Shown piece after piece: positions 7,902-15,881 of a DNA stretch of 43,041 nt. The position numbers and the translations under genes are program-made. The DNA is from Bacillota bacterium. GTDB lineage: Bacteria; Bacillota; Clostridia; Tissierellales; Sedimentibacteraceae. The first letter of the stretch is position 1, and each line of letters starts with the position of its first letter. The notes under the pieces were generated by a model, which was given only the letters and a program-made list of their open reading frames with translations, was not told where the DNA came from and did not search any database. The DNA lies in the NCBI GenBank assembly GCA_023453025.1, contig JAEXUD010000067.1, positions 1 to 43,041 of the forward strand, read 5' to 3'.

Positions 7902-8516
7902 TTAGAATGGAGAATTTTCCAATATCTTTTTCTCATAGATTAGAGTTTCTGCTTCCAATACATCTATTTTTTCCTTACAGCATCTTACAAACTCAGAGTC
8001 ATTTATTGATTGAAGATTAATCCTGACATTGAGGATGGCAGAAAGAACTGCTGTTCGAGCAAGCATAGCAGCCACCAGGCTGTCAGTAACAGCATTGGAG
8101 TTGCCTTTTAAAACAACCGCTTTTGCCAAAGGAAATATTTCAAAGGAAAGCTCTGCAACCTCAAGAGGCACTGTTGCGGCAAGCTTGGAACTGTCTTCAA
8201 TTGCCTGCTTTCTTATGCTTATTTCCTCCTCCGTTTCCTTTGGCAGCTTGTAGGCTTCCATTACCTTGTTGTAAGCCAGACTATCCTTTTCAATATAATC
8301 GATTAATTTATTTCTAAGCATTAAAGCCTTATCTTTGATATCTTTCATTTCACTTTCATGCTCTATGTACTTTTTTTTACCTATCGTTAAATTAGCCACC
8401 ATTTCAGAAAGAGCAGCACTTACTGTTCCGCATACTGCTGCAACGCTTCCACCTCCCGGAACAGGTTCATTTGATGCTACACTGTCTGCAAATTCCTGTA
8501 AAGTCATGTTTTTCAT
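7902..8516 (-). CDS. fchA: Formimidoyltetrahydrofolate cyclodeaminase
   Basis: A 204-residue single-domain cyclodeaminase that converts 5-formimidoyl-THF to 5,10-methenyl-THF and ammonia. The typical start LQEFADSVASNEPVPGGGSV contains the substrate-binding Gly-rich loop; a C-terminal helix bundle follows (LRINLQSI-type region, here VRINLQSIND). It lies directly behind hutI (1 base gap) and works with the separate formiminotransferase in this operon; in mammals both activities are fused in one protein. The product feeds one-carbon metabolism. In Bacillus this route is replaced by formiminoglutamase HutG, which is absent here. Confidence 0.93.
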   Translation of the reverse strand: MKNMTLQEFADSVASNEPVPGGGSVAAVCGTVSAALSEMVANLTIGKKKYIEHESEMKDIKDKALMLRNKLIDYIEKDSLAYNKVMEAYKLPKETEEEISIRKQAIEDSSKLAATVPLEVAELSFEIFPLAKAVVLKGNSNAVTDSLVAAMLARTAVLSAILNVRINLQSINDSEFVRCCKEKIDVLEAETLIYEKKILENSPF

Positions 8517-8517
8517 T

Positions 8518-9759
8518 TTAATTCTCCTTAACTATTTTTCCGTTCTTGATAACTGTTTCAACTATATTGACACCTGCGTGATACGGCAGAAAATGAATCG
8601 ACGGATATTCCAGAATTATGATATCAGCCTTCTTGCCCTTTTCTATGCTTCCGATACTACTGCTCTTACCCAATGCAGCAGCTGCATTAATTGTAAGTGC
8701 GGTTATTATTTCTTCAACAGACATATTCATGTGCAAGGCTGCAAGAGCAATAATCAACGGAATTGAATTTGTAAAGCAGCTTCCGGGATTGAAATCCGTT
8801 GCCAATGCCACGGCACATCCGGAATCAATCATTTGTCTGCCTCTTGCATAATGCTCTTTCAGGCAAAATGCAGTAGCTGGCAAAAGAGTTGCTACGGTAT
8901 TTGAAGCCGCAAGCATTTTTATACCCTCATCCGAAGCCTGCAGCAAATGGTCCGCAGATGTACAGCCAAGCTCTACAGCCAGCTCCGTTCCTCCCAGCTG
9001 AACCATTTCATCCGCATGTATTTTTAAATTAAGTCCTCTTTTTTTAGCTTCGGTTAAAAACCTTCTTGACTGTTCTATGGAAAAAACATTTTTCTCACAG
9101 AATATATCTGCAAACTCTGCAAGCTTACTATCCGTTACCTGATTCATGACCTCAATCATATAATCAATAAATTCGTCTTCTTTTCCTTTGTATTCGGGCA
9201 GTACGCTGTGAGGTCCGAGAAATGTTGAAACCACATCCAAAGGATGAATTTTATTCAGCATTTTCATCGCTTTAAGCTGTCTTAATTCAGTTTCCCCATC
9301 AAGACCGTATCCGCTTTTACCTTCGACAGTTGTTACTCCCATTGCCATGAACTTATCAAGTCTCTTCTTGCCTGATTCAACAAATTCATCAAAGGTTGTA
9401 TTCCTGGTTGCCCTTACAGTTGATGTGATTCCACCTCCCCGTTCCATTATGGACATATAGGTGTCTCCTCTTAATCTCCAGGAAAACTCATCCGCTCTAT
9501 ATCCTCCAAATACCAAATGAGTATGAGAATCTATAAATCCCGGAAGGACTGCTTTATTTGAAGCATCTAAAATCGAATATTCTTCCTGATTTATGTCTTT
9601 TAATATATCAGTTGTGCCAACATCAGTTATGATATCATCCTCAATAACTACACATCCGTTATAAACTAATCCAATATCTGACATTGATTTGCCGTGTTTA
9701 GGCCCATTGCCCTTGCAGGTAACAAGCTCTGATGCATTTTTTATAATTAATTTGCTCAT
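8518..9759 (-). CDS. hutI: Imidazolonepropionase
   Basis: A 413-residue amidohydrolase that opens the ring of imidazolone-5-propionate to N-formimino-L-glutamate, the third step of histidine breakdown. Metal-binding HTHLVFGG follows the first beta-sandwich (around residue 80), with KSGYGLD and the second metal site HADEM further on, and the catalytic ATDFNPGS near the end; these are the HutI hallmarks. The start has AGGAGGAGTG a few bases upstream. Its 5' flank holds an imperfect GGGGAC inverted repeat (9783-9835). The gene overlaps neither neighbour but is tightly packed with fchA. Confidence 0.95.
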   Translation of the reverse strand: MSKLIIKNASELVTCKGNGPKHGKSMSDIGLVYNGCVVIEDDIITDVGTTDILKDINQEEYSILDASNKAVLPGFIDSHTHLVFGGYRADEFSWRLRGDTYMSIMERGGGITSTVRATRNTTFDEFVESGKKRLDKFMAMGVTTVEGKSGYGLDGETELRQLKAMKMLNKIHPLDVVSTFLGPHSVLPEYKGKEDEFIDYMIEVMNQVTDSKLAEFADIFCEKNVFSIEQSRRFLTEAKKRGLNLKIHADEMVQLGGTELAVELGCTSADHLLQASDEGIKMLAASNTVATLLPATAFCLKEHYARGRQMIDSGCAVALATDFNPGSCFTNSIPLIIALAALHMNMSVEEIITALTINAAAALGKSSSIGSIEKGKKADIIILEYPSIHFLPYHAGVNIVETVIKNGKIVKEN

Positions 9760-9782
9760 TAACTCACTCCTCCTGATTTATT

Positions 9783-9835
9783 GGGGACATTCCTCCTGCC
9801 CTCAAAGACTTTCCCTATTGGGGAGGTGTGTCCCC
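9783..9835. repeat. REP-like GGGGAC inverted repeat inside the hut operon
   Basis: GGGGACATTCCTCC (9783-9796) faces GGAGGTGTGTCCCC (9822-9835), 12 of 14 positions paired, in the 82-bp gap between ftcD and hutI. Its GGGGAC ends are shared with the perfect inverted repeat at 38581-38640. It is GC-rich against AT-rich neighbours, as expected of a dispersed palindromic element. In mRNA it would form a hairpin that may protect or separate the two messages. Confidence 0.6.
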
Positions 9836-9841
9836 CTTCCT

Positions 9842-10732
9842 CTAAAGCCTTGTCTCCAGAACCTGATCGATATTGAAATTTTCCAGTCTCAGATAATAAT
9901 CCGCTGTATCTATAATAGCCTGAAGAGGTATTAAGCCTACAATCTCACTTCCTACAATATTAACACCATACCTGTCAGCCTCCATTTTTATCGTTTCAAA
10001 TACACGATAAATACTGGTCTTTGTATAATCAGTCAAATTCATTGAAACCTGAACAATTCCTCTGTCCTCAAGCTCAATTCCAAGAGCCTTGACATATCTG
10101 AATCCGCCATTTATATACCTCACTTGCTTTGCTATGGCAGTAGCTATTGCAAGGTTATTTGTCGAAAGGTTGACGTTAAATGCTACAAGAGGCATTCTGG
10201 CTCCTATTGCGGTTACCCCTGCAGTTGGATGAATAGTTTCCGGACCGTAATCCGGCTTCCACATTTTATCCTTCATTTTTTCTTCCATACCTTCAAACTG
10301 GCCCTTGCGTATATTTGCAAGGTTTTCTCTGTGAGAGGCTGTCGCTGATTTTTCGTAAAGGAAAAACGGAAGATCATATAATTTTGAAGCTTCCATGGCA
10401 ACCTCTCTTGCAAGCTTATCAGCTTCTTCAACCGTCACATTTTTTATGGGAATAAACGGAACAACATCAACCGCTCCCATTCTTGGGTGCTGTCCCTCGT
10501 GCTTTGTTAAATCTATTAATTCAACTGCCTTTCCTATGGCTTCAACCATTGCAATCTTAAGCGCATCCGGTTCTCCCACCAGTGTTACGACAGTTCTGTT
10601 ATGATCCTCGTCACTTGAATAATCCAAAAGCTTCACATTGTTTCTTCCTCTGAAAACATCAAGTATTTTTTCTATTTTTAATAAGTCTCTGCCTTCGCTG
10701 AAATTAGGAACGCATTCTATAATTTTGTCCAT
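9842..10732 (-). CDS. ftcD: Glutamate formimidoyltransferase
   Basis: A 296-residue protein that moves the formimino group from N-formimino-L-glutamate to tetrahydrofolate, releasing glutamate. The family start is clear (IIECVPNFSEGRD), followed by LLDYSSDEDHNRTVVTLVG, HPRMGAVDVVPFIP with the catalytic His region, and later GARMPLVAFNVNL. It is the monofunctional transferase without the cyclodeaminase half, which is encoded separately as fchA. It starts 8 bases after hutU. Together with fchA it links histidine breakdown to folate one-carbon units. Confidence 0.95.
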   Translation of the reverse strand: MDKIIECVPNFSEGRDLLKIEKILDVFRGRNNVKLLDYSSDEDHNRTVVTLVGEPDALKIAMVEAIGKAVELIDLTKHEGQHPRMGAVDVVPFIPIKNVTVEEADKLAREVAMEASKLYDLPFFLYEKSATASHRENLANIRKGQFEGMEEKMKDKMWKPDYGPETIHPTAGVTAIGARMPLVAFNVNLSTNNLAIATAIAKQVRYINGGFRYVKALGIELEDRGIVQVSMNLTDYTKTSIYRVFETIKMEADRYGVNIVGSEIVGLIPLQAIIDTADYYLRLENFNIDQVLETRL

Positions 10733-10740
10733 AAATCCTC

Positions 10741-12762
10741 CTACTTGTAATTCTTCAATGTTTTTTCTATTAACTCGTCACTTGCTATATATGGTATTGT
10801 TATGTGGTCCTGACCGGAGCATATATTGTTGTATTCAATTGAGGTTTCAATTGAGTGCTCATTTCTTGCCCAGTTTCTTCTGGAAACACCGACCATTGTA
10901 TCCCAGGGAATTGACTTTTTAAGTATTTCATCAACTCTGTCGCTGCCGTCCAGCACCATTCCGAATCCGCCGTTTATTGATTTGCTTATTCCTACGCCGC
11001 CGCCGTTGTGCAGAGCAACCAAGCTCATTCCTCTTGCCGCATTTCCGGCAAAGCAGTGTATTGCCATATCGGCTGTTACATTGCTTCCGTCATAAATATT
11101 TGAGGTTTCCCTAAATGGCGAATCAGTTCCGCCTGTGTCGTGATGGTCTCTCCCCAGCATTACGGGACCAATTTCTTTGTTTCTCACCATTTCGTTGAAT
11201 TTCAAAGCAATGTCTCTCCTGCCCAATGCATCCTGATACAAAATTCTTGCCTGTGTGCCGACAACCAGCTTATTCTTTTCGGCATCACGTATCCAGATAT
11301 AATTGTCTCTGTCCTGACCTCTCCTGTTTGGATCTATTACTGACATTGCAGCATGGTCTGTTTTTATTAAATCTTCAGGTTTTCCGCTCAGGCAAACCCA
11401 TCTGAACGGTCCATAGCCATAATCAAACAGCATCGGTCCCATAATGTCCTCCACATAGGATGGGAATATGAAGCCTTCTGAGGTATCAACACCATTTTTT
11501 GAAATTTCTTTTACTCCCGAATCAAATACAGCTTTCATAAAGGCATTGCCGTAATCAAAGAAATATGTGCCTCTTTCTACCAGTGTTTTGACTGCTTTGA
11601 AATGTTCGGCAAGTGATTTGTCAACCAGCTGAGCAAATTTTTCTCTGTCAGTATTAAGCAGCTCAGTTCTTTCTTCAAATGTCAAGCCCTTTGGACAATA
11701 ACCTCCGTCATAAGGCACATGACAGGATGTCTGGTCAGACAGCAAATCAATATGGATATTGTTTTCAACCGCATATTCCAGCAAATCAACTATATTCCCG
11801 TGATATGCAATTGATATGGTTTGTTTTTTTTCTATATATTCCCTGGCAGTTTTAAACGCCTTCTCAAGATTGTCTGTTACCAAAGTAACCCAGCCTTGAT
11901 TTAATCTTGTTTCAATTCTTGAATAATCAACCTCTGCGATAATTCCCACACCGTTGGCAATCTCCACTGCCTTTGGCTGAGCACCGCTCATCCCTCCAAG
12001 ACCTGATGTAACAAACAAATGTCCTGCCAAATCCTTGTCATCCGGAATTCCGAGTTCCTTTCTCCCTGCATTTATCAATGTATTGAATGTTCCATGAACT
12101 ATTCCCTGAGGACCAATGTACATCCAGCCTCCCGCAGTCATCTGCCCATAGATTGAGCATCCCATAGCTGTTGCCTTTGCCCAGTCGTGGGGATTGTCAA
12201 ACATGCCTATCATAAGTCCGTTTGATAAAATTACCCTTGGACTTGTTATATTTGATTTAAAAAGCCCCAATGGATGGCCGGACATAATTGCAAGAGTCTG
12301 ATTATCTGTCAATTGCTCCAGGTATCTTTTTATTAACTGATACTGCATCCAGTTCTGGCAAACCTGACCTGTTTCTCCATAGGTTACAAGCTCATATGGA
12401 TATAAAGCAACCTCGTGGTCTAAATTGTTATCAATCATAACCTGGAATGCCTTTCCTTCAGTACAATTTCCCTTATATTCGTCAATTGGTTTTCCATATA
12501 TTCTTTCCTTCGGCATGAATCTGTAGCCGTAGATCCTGCCTCTCGTCATCAATTCTTCCAGAAACTCCGGCGCCAGTGTTTCATGAAGATTTTCCGGCAC
12601 ATACCTTAATGCATTTTTAAGAGCTAACCTTATCTCTCTTTCATTTAATGTCAGTTCTCTTTTAGGTGCACGCCTTACGCCTTCCTTTAATACAGGATAT
12701 TCCGGTAAAATACCATCTAATTTAATTGTCATTGCTTTTGATATGTCCAAGTTGTTTATCAT
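10741..12762 (-). CDS. hutU: Urocanate hydratase, long form
   Basis: Adds water to urocanate to make imidazolone propionate, using tightly bound NAD+. Family marks include TSGLGGMSGAQPKA for NAD binding, the FRWVCLSGKPED active-site region with its Cys, DHAA, and NGGGVGISKSINGGFGMVLDG. At 673 residues it is about 120 longer than the Bacillus and Pseudomonas enzymes (around 555) and similar to the long form seen in eukaryotes and some anaerobes. It is the first gene of the operon; upstream are an inverted repeat and the paired-hairpin array. Histidine ammonia-lyase, which makes its substrate, is not encoded in this window. RBS GGAGGTG lies just before the ATG. Confidence 0.95.
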   Translation of the reverse strand: MINNLDISKAMTIKLDGILPEYPVLKEGVRRAPKRELTLNEREIRLALKNALRYVPENLHETLAPEFLEELMTRGRIYGYRFMPKERIYGKPIDEYKGNCTEGKAFQVMIDNNLDHEVALYPYELVTYGETGQVCQNWMQYQLIKRYLEQLTDNQTLAIMSGHPLGLFKSNITSPRVILSNGLMIGMFDNPHDWAKATAMGCSIYGQMTAGGWMYIGPQGIVHGTFNTLINAGRKELGIPDDKDLAGHLFVTSGLGGMSGAQPKAVEIANGVGIIAEVDYSRIETRLNQGWVTLVTDNLEKAFKTAREYIEKKQTISIAYHGNIVDLLEYAVENNIHIDLLSDQTSCHVPYDGGYCPKGLTFEERTELLNTDREKFAQLVDKSLAEHFKAVKTLVERGTYFFDYGNAFMKAVFDSGVKEISKNGVDTSEGFIFPSYVEDIMGPMLFDYGYGPFRWVCLSGKPEDLIKTDHAAMSVIDPNRRGQDRDNYIWIRDAEKNKLVVGTQARILYQDALGRRDIALKFNEMVRNKEIGPVMLGRDHHDTGGTDSPFRETSNIYDGSNVTADMAIHCFAGNAARGMSLVALHNGGGVGISKSINGGFGMVLDGSDRVDEILKKSIPWDTMVGVSRRNWARNEHSIETSIEYNNICSGQDHITIPYIASDELIEKTLKNYK

Positions 12763-12867
12763 AACACACCTCCAATTATTTATATATCAATTATAAAAAT
12801 TTACCGTCGATAATTCGTCTATATTTAAGATTACTTAAAGATTTTAAATCTATAATAAATTTAAGCT

Positions 12868-12885
12868 AATAAGTAAGTACTTATT
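12868..12885 (-). promoter_or_regulatory. Inverted repeat near the hutU promoter
   Basis: AATAAGTA (12868-12875), two bases, TACTTATT (12878-12885) form a perfect 8-bp-armed palindrome about 105 bp before the hutU start. A TATTAT on the minus strand (12852-12857) would be the -10 of a promoter with a poor -35 lying in this palindrome, a layout that suggests an activator or repressor site. A second short palindrome (AGATTT-T-AAATCT) lies at 12839-12851. The binding protein is unknown: LysR, SARP and others are candidates. Confidence 0.4.
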
Positions 12886-12923
12886 ACTTACCCTCTCCCC
12901 CTTGTTTTTTTATAAATATATTT

Positions 12924-12950
12924 TAAGCCCTACGTTCGTTGTAGGGCTTA
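12924..12950 (+). terminator. Hairpin with short U-tract in the hutU-SARP gap
   Basis: TAAGCCCTAC (12924-12933), loop GTTCGTT, GTAGGGCTTA (12941-12950), followed by ATTTTTG on the plus strand. It could end a plus-strand transcript, but no plus-strand gene lies before it. Its CCCTA/TAGGG base echoes the repeat units that follow. Confidence 0.4.
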
Positions 12951-12960
12951 ATTTTTGTAT

Positions 12961-13235
12961 GCCCTAACCCCGTTTTTTCGACCGTTAGGGAAGAAAAAAT
13001 GGCGGTAGGTCAACCGCAACGAGTTCCCAAATTATGTGAGCGATAGCGAGCAAATAATTTGGTGAACGAGCCTGCGCATAGCCCTAACCCTATTTTTCAG
13101 AGTCTTTTTTCTGAAAAATAGCGGTAGGTCTTATGCAGCGCAATCCAAATTTATGCGACCGTAGGGAGCAAATAAATTTGAGATGGAGCCTGCAAATACC
13201 CTAACCCAATTTCTTTGACTGTCAGAAAAATTTAC
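12961..13235. repeat. Tandem array of about 118-bp paired-hairpin units
   Basis: Two full units (12961-13080, 120 bp; 13081-13197, 117 bp) and a partial third (13198 to about 13235), each beginning CCCTAACCC. Each full unit has hairpin 1, closed by CCTAACC...GGTAGG, then hairpin 2 with arms CCAAATTAT/ATAATTTGG (unit 1) or CAAATTTAT/ATAAATTTG (unit 2) around a GCGA..AG..GAGC loop, and ends near GAGCCTGC. The two units differ in sequence but the stems stay paired: hairpin 1 has TTTTTTC/GAAAAAA in one and TATTTTTCAGA/TCTGAAAAATA in the other. No coding capacity is seen. It sits between hutU and the divergent SARP gene. It could be a structured RNA or a dispersed palindromic element; I do not recognise it. 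Confidence 0.65.
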
Positions 13236-13238
13236 TCA

Positions 13239-13267
13239 TTGAAAATTTCTCCAATTTATTATATCAT
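13239..13267 (+). promoter_or_regulatory. Possible promoter of the SARP gene
   Basis: TTGAAA (13239-13244) and TATCAT (13262-13267) are 17 bp apart, immediately after the repeat array. The -10 is poor. If right, the array lies upstream of the transcript and not in it. Confidence 0.3.
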
Positions 13268-13295
13268 TGAATCACAAATCAAATGAGGAATTAAT

Positions 13296-14978
13296 ATGGA
13301 TATTTTATCTGTAAAACTGCTTGGCAGCCCACTTGTCAAACTGAATAATAACATCATAGCCTTCCCCTATAAAAAAGCCGAAGCTTTGTTTTATTATGTC
13401 TGTATTAATAAAAAAATAACCAGAGAAGAAGCAACAAACATGTTTTGGGGTGATTCCGGCGAAGAAACCGGCAGAAAAAATTTAAGAGATGCTTTATATA
13501 AAATAAAGACAAGCATAAATGAAAATATTTTCACCTCATCTAAATCTATAATAGAATTTTCAGATAATTTTATAATTGAAACAGATACCGGCAAAATTTC
13601 AGAATCAAATGCCGTTAATTTGTACACAGGAGATTTTTTGCTTAATTTTTCAGTCAAAAACTGCTATGATTTTGAAATCTGGGTTCATGAAAAAAAAAAT
13701 TATTATAGAGATATTTATATTAAATCCATATATAAAAAGATGAATGAACTCATAAGCATCAGCGATTACAACAGTATAGAAAAATACGGCAGCATCTTGA
13801 TAAAAAACGATCCCTACAACGAAAAGACATACCGTTATTTGATGAAAATATATGCTCTGTCAGAGGACTACAATAAGGCAATACGGCTGTATCAAGAGCT
13901 TTTGGATGTCTTAGAAAAAGACCTGGGAGTACAGCCGGAGCTTAAAACCAAAAAAATATATAAAGAAATATTGGAATTGAAAAGTACTATCACCTCTGAC
14001 CAAAATAATTCCTATGCCGGTTTAAAAAACAAGCTGGAAAACTTAACAAATTTCTACTCCATGTATCATGAAACCTATCCTGTATTATCTTCAGATACTG
14101 CTGAGGCATTAAGCTCCTTAAATATCAGCGATATTGAGTCGGAGCTCAAAAATATTGAAAGGGATATATCCAACATAGATAATCTGGATACAGAGTATTT
14201 AAAAATAAAGATGGAAGCTTCATATCTTGCCGGAAGGTACTATATATCAGTAGGAGAATACAATAAGGGTGTTACAAATATTCAAATAAGCATCAAGCTG
14301 TCTGCCAAGCTTGATAATTTACTTTACCTGCTGAATAATTATAAGCAGATGATATATTATGCCATACAGTCTGACAAAGACGATGTAATGCTTGAATATA
14401 TTGAAAAATGTCTTAATCTCCTTGATAAGCGGGACATTATTGAAGAAAGAGGAATTGTATTAAGACTAAAAGGATTATATTTAATAAAAACAAAGAAGTA
14501 TCATGAAGCAGAAAGTGTTCTCTATGAATCAATCAGCATATTTTCAAGCCTGAACAAATTCAGCAGTAAGTACAGCGTGAATATTTCAGCTTGCTTCAAT
14601 TACCTTGGACAGATGAACAAGGATTCAGGGAATAATGAAGAAGCCCTGGATTATTTCATGAAAGCAATAAATATATGCAATGAAAATTCCGTGGTCAAGG
14701 GACTGGAAATCTTTTATTCCAATGCGGCGCAGGCACTTTATAATTTAGGGAGATACCCTGAAGCCGAATCATACATAAATAAATCATTGGGATTTTTCGA
14801 TAAATTCAATGCTATATGGGGCAGGGACTTTGCCGAATGCTGCGCCTCTCTAATTGAAATACAAAAAGACAATTATGACAGCGCAAAGCATCATGCTGAA
14901 AAAGCATATGATTTGGCAAAAAAATTAAACAATCCCAAATCACTGCGTTTAGCAGAAAATATTATAAATAAGTTATAA
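13296..14978 (+). CDS. SARP-type regulator with BTAD and TPR domains
   Basis: A 560-residue regulator. Residues 1-95 form an OmpR-like winged helix in SARP style (VKLLGSPLVKLNN, KKAEALFYYVCINKK, RKNLRDALYKIK). Residues 100-235 form the bacterial transcriptional activation domain, an all-helical TPR-like unit (RYLMKIYALSEDYNKAIRLY, LEKDLGVQPELKTKKIY). The rest is a TPR array (for example CFNYLGQMNKDSGNNEEALDYFMKA and YSNAAQALYNLGRYPEAESY). SARPs bind direct heptamer repeats near -35 and activate nearby genes; the TPRs sense proteins or ligands. No ATPase domain. It is divergent from hutU and convergent with an ABC operon, so its target cannot be fixed from position. GAGGAATT precedes the ATG. 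Confidence 0.85.
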   Translation: MDILSVKLLGSPLVKLNNNIIAFPYKKAEALFYYVCINKKITREEATNMFWGDSGEETGRKNLRDALYKIKTSINENIFTSSKSIIEFSDNFIIETDTGKISESNAVNLYTGDFLLNFSVKNCYDFEIWVHEKKNYYRDIYIKSIYKKMNELISISDYNSIEKYGSILIKNDPYNEKTYRYLMKIYALSEDYNKAIRLYQELLDVLEKDLGVQPELKTKKIYKEILELKSTITSDQNNSYAGLKNKLENLTNFYSMYHETYPVLSSDTAEALSSLNISDIESELKNIERDISNIDNLDTEYLKIKMEASYLAGRYYISVGEYNKGVTNIQISIKLSAKLDNLLYLLNNYKQMIYYAIQSDKDDVMLEYIEKCLNLLDKRDIIEERGIVLRLKGLYLIKTKKYHEAESVLYESISIFSSLNKFSSKYSVNISACFNYLGQMNKDSGNNEEALDYFMKAINICNENSVVKGLEIFYSNAAQALYNLGRYPEAESYINKSLGFFDKFNAIWGRDFAECCASLIEIQKDNYDSAKHHAEKAYDLAKKLNNPKSLRLAENIINKL

Positions 14979-14985
14979 ATAAAAC

Positions 14986-15025
14986 AACTCACCATATATC
15001 CAGGACTTGCGGAAGACGGTGAGTT
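14986..15025 (-). terminator. Hairpin between SARP gene and ABC operon
   Basis: AACTCACC (14986-14993) and GGTGAGTT (15018-15025) pair across a 24-base loop. The T-rich tract (GTTTTATTTAT) follows on the minus strand, so it ends the exporter operon that finishes at 15052. Confidence 0.5.
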
Positions 15026-15051
15026 ATATTAAATTAATCGAATAATTCTTA

Positions 15052-15870
15052 TCAATGGATTAAATCCTTTTTATTATAACGGGTATAGGTCAGATAAATC
15101 GAAAAAGCAGATACCAGTGCAGCTATTAACACATAAATAAAGCTTATGCCGCTGTTAACCACTTCCGTTCCGGTAAAATATCGGAATGGAGACAGAAAAT
15201 TCAGGTAGCTGATATTGCCGGCATATTCAATAATCACACTGATTACATATGTTACCAGCACATACAAAAATCCGTTCTTCAATGCTTTCCTATGAGTTTC
15301 AAAAAATGCCGCCAGCAAAAGACCTATTGAAAAAAATACCATTTGGGTCAGCAGCATCCCTATAATAGTTGCAGTTACATTCCCGATTATTGATTTACCG
15401 TTTATGATACCGGCTGCGGTACCGTCTATGAAAATAATGGTTATGACACTGGCAATCAATGTAACAAGTGCTATTACCAGAATATTTACGGCACCTGCAA
15501 GTATTTTTGCTGTAATAATTTCATTTCTTTTATATGGTTTTGAGTAAATGTATTCAAATGTCTTGTCTCTTTGGTCTCTTGACAGCATAGTGACTCCGAT
15601 ATAGACGGCATGGACAAAGGTGATGAGACAAATCCAGTAAAACATTATCAAATGGTAATCCAATGATGTGTTAAAGGAAAGACCCTCCATCCCGAACATT
15701 ATGACAACGATTCTTGGAATTGAATCCATGCTGGACACAATACTGTCTGCATTTTGGGATACCATGGGATACTCTGCCAATCCATATCCGATAGTCACTA
15801 ATAGCACTATGCACCAGATAATCAATCCCTTTCTGCTGAATTTTAACTCCTTTAAAAATATTGATTTCAT
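15052..15870 (-). CDS. ABC-2 type exporter permease
   Basis: A 272-residue integral membrane protein with about six helices (first at about 14-32, IIWCIVLLVTIGYGLAEY) and a cytoplasmic stretch RDQRDKTFEYIYSKPYKRNEI typical of ABC-2 permeases that lie next to their ATPase. The start is the ATG 6 bases after AGGAGGTG; a TTG one codon earlier is too close to that site. It is the last gene in the TetR-ATPase-permease-permease operon and is paired with the next permease, which has the same layout. Substrate unknown; the TetR control and export type point to a drug, bacteriocin or membrane-active compound (inference). Confidence 0.85.
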   Translation of the reverse strand: MKSIFLKELKFSRKGLIIWCIVLLVTIGYGLAEYPMVSQNADSIVSSMDSIPRIVVIMFGMEGLSFNTSLDYHLIMFYWICLITFVHAVYIGVTMLSRDQRDKTFEYIYSKPYKRNEIITAKILAGAVNILVIALVTLIASVITIIFIDGTAAGIINGKSIIGNVTATIIGMLLTQMVFFSIGLLLAAFFETHRKALKNGFLYVLVTYVISVIIEYAGNISYLNFLSPFRYFTGTEVVNSGISFIYVLIAALVSAFSIYLTYTRYNKKDLIH

Positions 15871-15881
15871 CAACGCACCTC

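Noticed and set aside
12961..13235. CRISPR array as explanation of the repeats
   Set aside because: Units are about 118 bp and diverged, with no short constant repeat and unique spacers, and no cas genes nearby.
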